Below are positions 12,411 to 22,925 of a stretch of 64,000 bases of DNA, piece by piece (the stretch's first letter is position 1; each line of letters opens with the position of its first letter). The stretch is taken from assembly GCA_947561715.1 (NCBI GenBank), contig OX387200.1:12278501-12342500 (forward strand), written 5' to 3'. The notes beneath the pieces were generated by a model that did no database searches, had not been told where the DNA came from, and saw nothing but the letters and a program-made list of their open reading frames with translations. Position numbers and translations under genes: made by a program. This DNA comes from Ascidia mentula (lineage: Eukaryota; Chordata; Ascidiacea; Phlebobranchia; Ascidiidae).

Positions 12411-14625
12411 AAATCCCACATTTGATTTCAGAATGGCTTCAAACACAGGCGATTTTGCGTGTTTTGCTAGGGGGGGTACGTAACATTCAACCGCGTGCCA
12501 AACTACTTTCCGCCCCCTATAATTTTTTTTAAATCTCTGCATCTGTCAAGTATCTAGTGCTGATTAACGGGAAAGTAATTAAAATCGGTACAAATCCCAG
12601 GTATTCCACCAGAATGACTTCAAACACAGGCGATTTTGCGTGTTTTGCGTGTTTTGCTGAGTGGGGGTACGTCACATTCAACCGCGTGACAAACTACTTT
12701 CCGCCCCCTATAATTTTTTTTAAATCTCTGCATCTGTCATGTATCTAGTGCTGATTAACGGGAAAGTAATTAAAATCAGTACAAATCCCAGGTATTCCAT
12801 CAGAATGACTTCAAACACAGGCGATTTAACGTGTTTTGCTAGGGGGGGTACGTCACATTCAACCGCGTGCCAAACAACTTTCCGCCCCCTATAATTTTTT
12901 TTAAATCTCTGCATCTGTCAAGTATCTAGTGCTGATTAACGGGAAAGTAATTAAAATCAGTACAAATCCCAGGTATTCCATCAGAATGACTTCAAACACA
13001 GGCGATTTAACGTGTTTTGCTAGGGGGGGTACGTCACATTCAACCGCGTGCCAAACAACTTTCCGCCCCCTATAATTTTTTTTAAATCTCTGCATCTGTC
13101 AAGTATCTAGTGCTGATTAACGGGAAAGTAATTAAAATCGGTACAAATCCCAGGTATTCCATCAGAATGACTTCAAACACAGTCGATTTTGCGTGTTTTG
13201 CTTGGGGGGGTACGTCACATTCAACCGCGTGCCAAACTACTTTCCGCCCCCTATAATTTTTTTTAAATCTCTGCATCTGTCAAGTATCTAGTGCTGATTA
13301 ACGGGAAAGTAATTAAAATCGGTACAAATCCCAGGTACTCCACCAGAATGACTTCAAACACAGGCGATTTTGCGTGTTTTGCGTGTTTTGCTAGGGGGGG
13401 TACGTCACATTCAACCGCGTGACAAACTACTTTCCGCCCCCTATAATTTTTTTTAAATCTCTGCATCTGTCATGTATCTAGTGCTGATTAACGGGAAAGT
13501 AATTAAAATCGGTACAAATTCCAGGTATTCCATCAGAATGACTTCAAACACAGGCGATTTTGCGTGTTTTGCTAAGGGGGTACGTCACATTCAACCGCGT
13601 GCCAAAATACATTCCGCCCCCTATAATTTTTTTTAAATCTCCGCATCTGTCAAGTATCTAGTGCTGATTAACGGGAAAGTAATTAAAATCGGTACAAATC
13701 CCAGATATTCCATCAGAATGACTTCAAACACAGTCGATTTTGCGTGTTTTGCTAGGGGGGTACGTCACATTCAACCGCGTGCCAAAATACATTCCGCCCC
13801 CTATAATTTTTTTTAAATCTCCGCATCTGTCAAGTATCTAGTGCTGATTAACGGGAAAGTAATTAAAATCGGTACAAATCCCAGGTACTCCATCAGAATG
13901 ACTTCAAACACAGTCGATTTTGCGTGTTTTGCTTGGGGGGGTACGTCACATTCAACCGCGTGCCAAACTACTTTCCGCCCCCTATAATTTTTTTTAAATC
14001 TCTGCATCTGTCAAGTATCTAGTGCTGATTAACGGGAAAGTAATTAAAATCGGTACAAATCCCAGGTACTCCATCAGAATGACTTCAAACACAGTCGATT
14101 TTGCGTGTTTTGCTTGGGGGGGTACGTCACATTCAACCGCGTGCCAAACTACTTTCCGCCCCCTATAATTTTTTTTAAATCTCTGCATCTGTCAAGTATC
14201 TAGTGCTGATTAACGGGAAAGTAATTAAAATCGGTACAAATCCCAGGTATTCCATCAGAATGACTTCAAACACAGTCGATTTTGCGTGTTTTGCTTGGGG
14301 GGGTACGTCACATTCAACCGCGTGCCAAACTACTTTCCGCCCCCTATAATTTTTTTTAAATCTCTGCATCTGTCAAGTATCTAGTGCTGATTAACGGGAA
14401 AGTAATTAAAATCGGTACAAATCCCAGGTATTCCATCAGAATGACTTCAAACACAGTCGATTTTGCGTGTTTTGCTTGGGGGGGTACGTCACATTCAACC
14501 GCGTGCCAAACTACTTTCCGCCCCCTATAATTTTTTTTAAATCTCTGCATCTGTCAAGTATCTAGTGCTGATTAACGGGAAAGTAATTAAAATCGGTACA
14601 AATCCCAGGTATTCCATCAGAATGA
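12411..14625 (+). repeat. subterminal tandem array of the transposon, left
   Basis: Twelve occurrences of the anchor aaatctctgcatctgtca or a close variant, at 12531, 12722, 12903, 13084, 13265, 13455, 13635, 13815, 13996, 14177, 14358 and 14539. This gives 11 complete units of 180-181 bp, two of which (starting 12531 and 13265) are about 190 bp. A degenerate unit lies at the outer edge, and the inner unit is truncated at 'catcagaatga'. Each unit carries a run of G (about 5-8) before TACGTCAC, the segment ccgccccctataattttt, and 'ggtacaaatcccagg'. The outermost unit is most diverged and the inner units are nearly identical, as expected if the array grows from inside. Confidence 0.93.
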
Positions 14626-15866
14626 TTTCTGTTTCAGTTATACGCAGGTTTTTCCCCCCTTGGCGTGAACGTGATTCCTTCGTTTCTTAAAAACGTAATG
14701 CATTTGTATGGTGTTAAACCATTTAGTTGCAGAATTATTTACCTACCTAAATTGATGATCGTTAGCAATTTTTTTGTACGTCAGGGATAACATATTCAAG
14801 GAAAAATCTCCACGTTTTTTTTCGAAAACTTAAGTTTTTTTCGTCTCAAATCTCGAAAGATAACATTCCTTGTTTTTTTTCGATTTGATGTAGTTTTTTT
14901 CTCGAATTTATTTTATTAGGGGCTTCTGGCAAAGACATATTTAGGGTTTTGACGTTGAAGTCGTGCTTTTTATTTCGCGGTTAAGGGTCTAATGGTGTAG
15001 TTTGTGTGCGTTAATTCTATTTATATAAGAACATTACAGATTCAAGGCGACTTGATTTGGTATGACTGGCACTTTTTCGCAAATCTATTATATTTTGTTG
15101 GTGTTGCAGAGCAGTTACGTTTTCCGTAATTTCTCCAGCATGCTGCTTTATCAAATAAACATGCACTCACAAGCAACTGCAAAGTTTTCTTGACGTATAA
15201 ATATTATCAGCACAAATGCTAATAAAAGCGCTAAATTTCAATGTAAACAACGTAAGTTTCCTCAATATACAACGAATTAAAAAGAAATGCCCATTGAAAT
15301 CTTCGAACAAGATTACATTCAACAAATCTGTCACGTCTGACAATTTACCACAAAACAGCGAGAAAAAACGTATTTCCGCCTGTCGTTATATGGTTAATAC
15401 TTGTAGTACAAGGATGAATGTCCACTTAACTCTACGAATAGAATTGAAAAAAAAATAGCGGACAGAGTAAAATAGTTGATACTCGTTCATTAAACAAGTA
15501 GAAGGTTTGATATTATGTTTTATGGCAAGCCCGTTTAGTTTAAACAATATTTATATCGAAACAAACGCCCATGAAAAGGTGATTTCCGCACGGTAATTAA
15601 CGTCTGACGTAGCATCGAAACTTAAGTGAAAGATCTGCTTTTCAGTTCCAAAAATATACATTCGACGAGCATATTAATTTATGTGTAAAAGAGAAATATA
15701 GGCAGTGGGCAATAATCCCTTTAACTACACTTTCATGTGTACAAAAAACAGCATAAAATTTGTGTCAATTAGTGCACACATTGGAGGCAAACACAAGGAA
15801 TACACAATTTTCTTCATAAACCCAAAATCTTACATCTTCAGTGAAATAGGGATACTCTACCACAAT
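14626..15866. other. central AT-rich region of the transposon, no gene recognised
   Basis: About 1.24 kb of single-copy sequence between the two subterminal arrays. It contains no long reading frame and no visible transposase motif. The largest frames, at 15216-15458 (80 codons) and 15705-15929 (74 codons), show no domain I recognise, and the second runs into the right array. A cluster of T7-T8 runs followed by cg or ctcg lies at 14813-14906. The rest is ordinary AT-rich DNA. It could be the remnant of an autonomous element's interior or unrelated captured sequence. Confidence 0.75.
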
Positions 15867-16800
15867 CATTCTGATGGAATACTTGAGATTTGTACCGATT
15901 TTAATTACTTTCCCGTTAATCAGCACTAGATACTTGACAGACACATAGATTTAAAAAAATTATAGGGGGCGGAAAGTAGTTTGGCACGCGATTGAATGTG
16001 ACGTACCCCCACTCAGCAAAACACGCAAAATCGCCTGTGTTTGAAGTCATTCTGATGGAATACCTGGGATTTGTACCGATTTTAATTACTTTCCCGTTAA
16101 TCAGCACTAGATACTTGACAGACACATAGATTTAAAAAAATTTATAGGGGGCGGAAAGTAGTTTGGAACGCGGTTGAATGTGACCTCCCACCCCCAAGCA
16201 AAACACGCAAAATCGCCTGTGTTTGAAGTCATTCTGATGGAATACCTGGGATTTGTACCGATTTTAATTACTTTCCCGTTAATCAGCACTAGATACTTGA
16301 CAGATGCGGAGATTTAAAAAAATTTATAGGGGGCGGAAAGTAGTTTGGCACGCGGTTGAATTCGACGTACCCCCCCTAGCAAAACACGCAAAATCGACTG
16401 TGTTTGAAGTCATTCTGATGAAATACCTGGGATTTGTACCGATTTTAATTACTTCCTCGTTAATCAGCACTAGATACTTGACAGATGCGGAGATTTAAAA
16501 AAAATTATAGGGGGCGGAAAGTAGTTTGGCACGCGGTTGAATGTGACGTACCCCCCCCAAGCAAAACACGCATAACCGCCTGTGTTTGAAGTCATTCTGA
16601 TGGAATACCTGGGATTTGTACCGATTTTAATTACTTTCCCGTTAATCAGCACTAGATACTTGACAGTTGCAGAGATTTAAAAAAAATTATAGGGGGCGGA
16701 AAGTAGTTTGGCACGCGGTTGAATGTGACGTATACCCCCCTTAGTGAAATACGTAAAATCGATGATGTTTGTACACATTCCGATGAGAAACGTGGGATTT
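15867..16800 (-). repeat. subterminal tandem array of the transposon, right
   Basis: The same 181-bp unit in reverse orientation. 'cattctgatg' occurs at 15867, 16048, 16231, 16411 and 16593, and a degenerate copy lies at 16776. Spacings are 180-183 bp. There are about five units here against about twelve on the left, so the arms are unequal and a hairpin formed by the element would have a large single-stranded excess. Two units carry 'cagacacatag' where others have 'cagatgcggag', showing subtypes within the arm. Confidence 0.92.
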
Positions 16801-16985
16801 GCTGGCATTAATTTGTGTGTACTAACCGTTCAGTTTGATTTTGGTTGAAATAATTAGACGTACTGTGATTTATAGGCAGAACAAACACGTTTGTATCTTA
16901 TAAACCATCTCGTGAAATGGTGATCATTGATGCGGAACTCTTTTTTCGATGAAACATATTCGGAGTCTGCCAGGATGACAATAGT
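16801..16985 (-). repeat. outer terminal inverted repeat, right (185 bp)
   Basis: The inverted partner of 12226-12410, ending GATGACAATAGT at the target duplication. The high identity of the two ends suggests the insertion is young or that the ends have been homogenised. Its inner edge joins the degenerate outermost 181-bp unit near 16776-16800. Confidence 0.93.
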
Positions 16986-16993
16986 GCAAAACG
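16986..16993 (+). repeat. target-site duplication, right copy
   Basis: GCAAAACG directly after the transposon, continuing into 'gacaagtactgaaatctc'. Removing the element and one copy restores a normal 138-bp monomer like those at 2835-2842, 10837-10844 and 24023-24030. Confidence 0.95.
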
Positions 16994-17849
16994 GACAAGT
17001 ACTGAAATCTCATAGTTTCATACGTTGTGCAACCGCAAAAGCAATACTGGAGTATCAGCGTTTTCCCCTGTATAATAAAGCTTGTACTGAAAAAAAATAT
17101 TTTTCATCGAAAAGTCATATACTGCAAAATGGACAATTGCTGAAATCGCATAGTTACGTACGTTGTGCAACCGCAAAAGCAATACTGGAGTATCAGCGTT
17201 TTCCACTGTATAATAAAGCTTGTACTGAAAAAAATTATTTTTTATCGAAAAGTCATATACTGCAAAACGGACAAGTACTGAAATCTCATAGTTTCATACG
17301 TTGTGCAACCGCAAAAGCAATACTGGAGTATCAGCGTTTTCCACTGTATAATAAAGCTTGTACAGCAAAAAAATATTTTTCATCGAAAAGTCATATACTG
17401 CAAAATGGACAAGTGCTGAAATCGCATAGTTACATACGTTGTGCAACCGCAAAAGCAATACTGGAGTATCAGCGTTTTCCACTGTACAATAAAGCTTGTA
17501 CTGCAAAAAAATATTTTTCATCGAAAAGTCATATACTGCAAATTGGAAAAGTGCTGAAATCGCACAGTTGCATACGTTGTGCAACCGCAAAAGCAATACT
17601 GGTATATCAGCGTTTTCCACTGTATAATAAAGCTTGTAGTGCAAAACAATATTTTTCATCGAAAAGTCATATACTGCAAAATGGACAAGTGCTGAAATCG
17701 CATAGTTGCATACGTTGTGCAACCGCAAAAGCAATACTGGAGTATCAGCGTTTTCCCCTGTATAATAAAGCTTGTACTGCAAAAAAATATTTTTCATCGA
17801 AAAGTCATATACTGCAAATTGGAAAAGTGCTGAAATCGCATAGTTACAT

Positions 17850-20800
17850 ACGTTGAGCAACCGCAAAAGCAATACTGGAATACCAGCGTTTTCCACTGTA
17901 TAACAAAGCTTGTACTGAAAAAAATTATTTTTGATCGAAAAGTCGTATACTGCAAAATGGACAAGTACTGAAATCTCATAGTTTCATACGTTGTGCAACC
18001 GCAAAAGCAATACTGGAGTACCAGCGTTTTCCACTGTATAATAAAGCTTGTACTGAAAAAAATATTTTTCATCGAAAAGTCATATACTGCAAAATGGACA
18101 AGTGCTGAAATCGCATAGTTACGTACGTTGTGCAACCGCAAAAGCAATACTGGAGTATCAGCGTTTTCCACTGTATAATAAAGCTTGTACTGAAAAAAAT
18201 TATTTTTTATCGAAAAGTCATATACTGCAAAACGGACAAGTACTGAAATATCATAGTTTCATACGTTGTGCAACCGCAAAAGCAATACTGGAGTATCAGC
18301 GTTTTCCACTGTATAATAAAGCTTGTACTGCAAAAAAATATTTTTCATCGAAAAGTCATATACTGCAAATTGGAAAAGTGCTGAAATCGCACAGTTGCAT
18401 ACGTTGTGCAACCGCAAAAGCAACACTGGAATACCAGCGTTTTCCACTGTATAACAAAGCTTGTACTGAAAAAAATTATTTTTTATCGAAAAGTCATATA
18501 CTGCAAAATGGACAAGTACTGAAATCTCATAGTTACATACGTTGTGCAACCGCAAAAGCAATACTGGAGTACCAGCGTTTTCCACTGTATAATAAAGCTT
18601 GTACTGAAAAAAATTATTTTTTATCGAAAAGTCATATACTGCAAAATGGACAAGTGCTGAAATCTCATAGTTACATACGTTGTGCAACCGCAAAAGCAAT
18701 ACTGGAGTATCAGCGTTTTCCACTGTATAATAAAGCTTGTACTGCAAAAAAATATTTTTCATCGAAAAGTCATATACTGCAAAATGGACAAGTGCTGAAA
18801 TCGCATAGTTACATACGTTGTGCAACCGCAAAAGCAATACTGGAGTATCAGCGTTTTCCACTGTATAATAAAGCTTGTACTGCAAAAAAATATTTTTCAT
18901 CGAAAAGTCATATACTGCAAATTGGAAAGGTGCTGAAATCGCACAGTTGCATACGTTGTGCAACCGCAAAAGCAATACTGGAATACCAGCGTTTTCCACT
19001 GTATAATAAAGCTTGTACTGCAAAAAAATATTTTTCATCGAAAAGTCATATACTGCAAAATGGACAAGTGCTGAAATCGCATAGTTACATACGTTGTGCA
19101 ACCGCAAAAGCAATACTGGAGTATCAGCGTTTTCCACTGTATAATAAAGCTTGTACTGCAAAAAAATATTTTTCATCGAAAAGTCATATACTGCAAAATA
19201 GACAAGTGCTGAAATCGCACAGTTGCATACGTTGAGCAACCGCAAAAGCAATACTGGAATACCAGCGTTTTCCACTGTATAACAAAGCTTGTACTGAAAA
19301 AAATTATTTTTTATCGAAAAGTCGTATACTGCAAAATGGACAAGTACTGAAATCTCATAGTTTCATACGTTGTGCAACCGCAAAAGCAATACTGGAGTAC
19401 CAGCGTTTTCCACTGTATAATAAAGCTTGTACTGAAAAAAATATTTTTCATCGAAAAGTCATATACTGCAAAATGGACAAGTGCTGAAATCGCATAGTTA
19501 CGTACGTTGTGCAACCGCAAAAGCAATACTGGAGTATCAGCGTTTTCCACTGTATAATAAAGCTTGTACTGAAAAAAATTATTTTATATCGAAAAGTCAT
19601 ATACTGCAAAACGTACAAGTACTGAAATATCATAGTTTCATACGTTGTGCAACCGCAAAAGCAATACTGGAGTATCAGCGTTTTCCACTGTATAATAAAG
19701 CTTGTACTGCAAAAAAATATTTTTCATCGAAAAGTCATATACTGCAAAATGGACAAGTGCTGAAATCGCATAGTTACATACGTTGTGCAACCGCAAAAGC
19801 AATACTGGAGTATCAGCGTTTTCCACTGTATAATAAAGCTTGTACTGCAAAAAAATATTTTTCATCGAAAAGTCATATACTGCAAATTGGACAAGTGCTG
19901 AAATCGCATAGTTACATACGTTGTGCAACCGCAAAAGCAATACTGGAATACCAGCGTTTTCCACTGTATAACAAAGCTTGTACTGAAAAAAATTATTTTT
20001 TATCGAAAAGTCATATACTGCAAAATGGACAAGTACTGAAATCTCATAGTTACATACGTTGTGCAACCGCAAAAGCAATACTGGAGTACCAGCGTTTTCC
20101 ACTGTATAATAAAGCTTGTACTGAAAAAAATTATTTTTTATCGAAAAGTCATATACTGCAAAATGGACAAGTGCTGAAATCTCATAGTTACATACGTTGT
20201 GCAACCGCAAAAGCAATACTGGAGTATCAGCGTTTTCCACTGTATAATAAAGCTTGTACTGCAAAAAAATATTTTTCATCGAAAAGTCATATACTGCAAA
20301 ATGGACAAGTGCTGAAATCGCATAGTTACATACGTTGTGCAACCGCAAAAGCAATACTGGAGTATCAGCGTTTTCCACTGTATAATAAAGCTTGTACTGC
20401 AAAAAAATATTTTTCATCGAAAAGTCATATACTGCAAATTGGAAAAGTGCTGAAATCGCACAGTTGCATACGTTGTGCAACCGCAAAAGCAATACTGGAA
20501 TACCAGCGTTTTCCACTGTATAATAAAGCTTGTACTGCAAAAAAATATTTTTCATCGAAAAGTCATATACTGCAAAATGGACAAGTGCTGAAATCGCATA
20601 GTTACATACGTTGTGCAACCGCAAAAGCAATACTGGAGTATCAGCGTTTTCCCCTGTATAATAAAGCTTGTACTGCAAAAAAATATTTTTCATCGAAAAG
20701 TCATATACTGCAAAATGGACAAGTGCTGAAATCGCATAGTTACATACGTTGTGCAACCGCAAAAGCAATACTGGAGTATCAGCGTTTTCCAATGTATAAT

Positions 20801-22925
20801 AAAGCTTGTACTGCAAAAAAATATTTTTCATCGAAAAGTCATATACTGCAAAATGGACAAGTACTGAAATCGCATAGTTACATACGTTGTGCAACCGCAA
20901 AAGCAATACTGGAATATCAGCGTTGTCCACTGTATAACAAAGCTTGTACTGAAAAAAATTATTTTTTGTCGAAAAGTCATATACTGCATAATGGACAAGT
21001 GCTGAAATCTCATAGTTACATACGTTGTGCAACCGCAAAAGCAATACTGGAGTATCAGCGTTTTCCCCTGTATAATAAAGCTTGTACTGAAAAAAAATAT
21101 TTTTTATCGAAAAGTCATATACTGCAAAATGGACAAGTGCTGAAATCGCATAGTTACATACGTTGTGCAACCGCAAAAGCAATACTGGAGTATCAGCGTT
21201 TTCCACTGTATAATAAAGCTTGTACTGCAAAAAAATATTTTTCATCGAAAAGTCATATACTGCAAAATGGACAAGTGCTGAAATCGCATAGTTACATACG
21301 TTGTGCAACCGCAAAAGCAATACTGGAATATCAGCGTTGTCCACTGTATAACAAAGCTTGTACTGAAAAAAAATATTTTTTGTCGAAAAGTCATATACTG
21401 CATAATGGACAAGTGCTGAAATCTCATAGTTACATACGTTGTGCAACCGCAAAAGCAATACTGGAGTATCAGCGTTTTCCCCTGTATAATAAAGCTTGTA
21501 CTGAAAAAAAATATTTTTTATCGAAAAGTCATATACTGCAAAATGGACAAGTGCTGAAATCGCATAGTTACATACGTTGTGCAACCGCAAAAGCAATACT
21601 GGTATATCAGCGTTGTCCACTGTATAATAAAGCTTGTACTGCAAAAAAATATTTTTCATCGAAAAGTCATATACTGCAAAATGGACAAGTGCTGAAATCG
21701 CATAGTTGCATACGTTGTGCAACCGCAAAAGCAATACTGGAGTATCAGCGTTTTCCACTGTATAATAAAGCTTGTACTGCAAAAAAATATTTTTTTTATC
21801 GAAAAGTCATATACTGCAAAATAGACAAGTGCTGAAATCTCATAGTTACATACGTTGTGCAACCGCAAAAGCAATACTGGAGTACCAGCGTTTTCCACTG
21901 TATAATAAAGCTTGTACTGAAAAAAATTATTTTTTATCGAAAAGTCATATACTGCAAAATGGACAAGTGCTGAAATCGCATAGTTACATACGTTGTGCAA
22001 CCGCAAAAGCAATACTGGAGTATCAGCGTTTTCCCCTGTATAATAAAGCTTGTACTGAAAAAAAATATTTTTTATCGAAAAGTCATATACTGCAAAATGG
22101 ACAAGTGCTGAAATCGCATAGTTACATACGTTGTGCAACCGCAAAAGCAATACTGGTATATCAGCGTTGTCCACTGTATAATAAAGCTTGTACTGCAAAA
22201 AAATATTTTTCATCGAAAAGTCATATACTGCAAAATGGACAAGTGCTGAAATCGCATAGTTACATACGTTGTGCAACCGCAAAAGCAATACTGGAGTATC
22301 AGCGTTTTCCACTGTATAATAAAGCTTGTACTGCAAAAAAATATTTTTCATCGAAAAGTCATATACTGCAAAATAGACAAGTGCTGAAATCGCACAGTTG
22401 CATACGTTGAGCAACCGCAAAAGCAATACTGGAATACCAGCGTTTTCCACTGTATAACAAAGCTTGTACTGAAAAAAATTATTTTTTATCGAAAAGTCGT
22501 ATACTGCAAAATGGACAAGTACTGAAATCTCATAGTTTCATACGTTGTGCAACCGCAAAAGCAATACTGGAGTACCAGCGTTTTCCACTGTATAATAAAG
22601 CTTGTACTGAAAAAAATATTTTTCATCGAAAAGTCATATACTGCAAAATGGACAAGTGCTGAAATCGCATAGTTACGTACGTTGTGCAACCGCAAAAGCA
22701 ATACTGGAGTATCAGCGTTTTCCACTGTATAATAAAGCTTGTACTGAAAAAAATTATTTTTTATCGAAAAGTCATATACTGCAAAACGGACAAGTACTGA
22801 AATATCATAGTTTCATACGTTGTGCAACCGCAAAAGCAATACTGGAGTATCAGCGTTTTCCACTGTATAATAAAGCTTGTACTGCAAAAAAATATTTTTC
22901 ATCGAAAAGTCATATACTGCAAAAT
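17850..22925 (+). repeat. 5.1-kb HOR block, copy 2
   Basis: Partner of 3975-9050. It carries private point changes such as 'ttatttttgatcg' near 17930, 'caacactgg' near 18421, 'aaaacgtacaag' near 19610 and 'ttccaatgtat' near 20790. These are absent from copy 1, so they arose after the copying event. Part of the same block (from about 17850 to 20000) also aligns 7,313 bp downstream, one base short of 53 monomers, and this is the best estimate of the local HOR period. Confidence 0.85.

Larger units (their letters stand above)
12226..16985. mobile_element. foldback-type non-autonomous DNA transposon
   Basis: A 4,760-bp insertion that splits a satellite monomer. Its ends are perfect inverted repeats (ACTATTGTCATCCTGG at the left, CCAGGATGACAATAGT at the right) flanked by an 8-bp direct duplication, GCAAAACG. 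Inside come 185-bp outer inverted repeats, oppositely oriented arrays of about 181-bp units, and a 1.24-kb AT-rich centre. Long inverted repeats built from internal tandem repeats are the hallmark of foldback elements (Drosophila FB and sea urchin TU are the classical examples). No transposase-like reading frame is present, so mobility would need a protein made elsewhere. An 8-bp duplication is compatible with hAT, P, Merlin and other superfamilies. The termini do not decide between them, and I assign none. Confidence 0.95.

Noticed and set aside
12720..14550. Repeated 64-codon frames, one per 181-bp unit, in the transposon's left arm
   Set aside because: The frame recurs only because the unit recurs. 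It spans the G-run and T-run segments, shows no recognisable domain, and varies in length with the 9-bp duplication.
15216..15458. 80-codon frame in the transposon centre
   Set aside because: Short, lysine/asparagine-rich as expected from AT-rich DNA, with no motif of a transposase or other family that I recognise.
15705..15929. 74-codon frame at the edge of the right subterminal array
   Set aside because: Its last residues are encoded by the repeat unit and no domain is visible. It is more likely a chance frame.
12226..16985. Helitron or LTR retrotransposon
   Set aside because: A Helitron would insert at AT without duplication and lack terminal inverted repeats. An LTR element would have direct terminal repeats. 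Here the ends are inverted and flanked by an 8-bp duplication.
12226..16985. Assignment of the transposon to hAT on the basis of the 8-bp duplication
   Set aside because: The ends (ACTATTG) do not resemble typical hAT ends and no transposase is present. Several superfamilies make 8-bp duplications.
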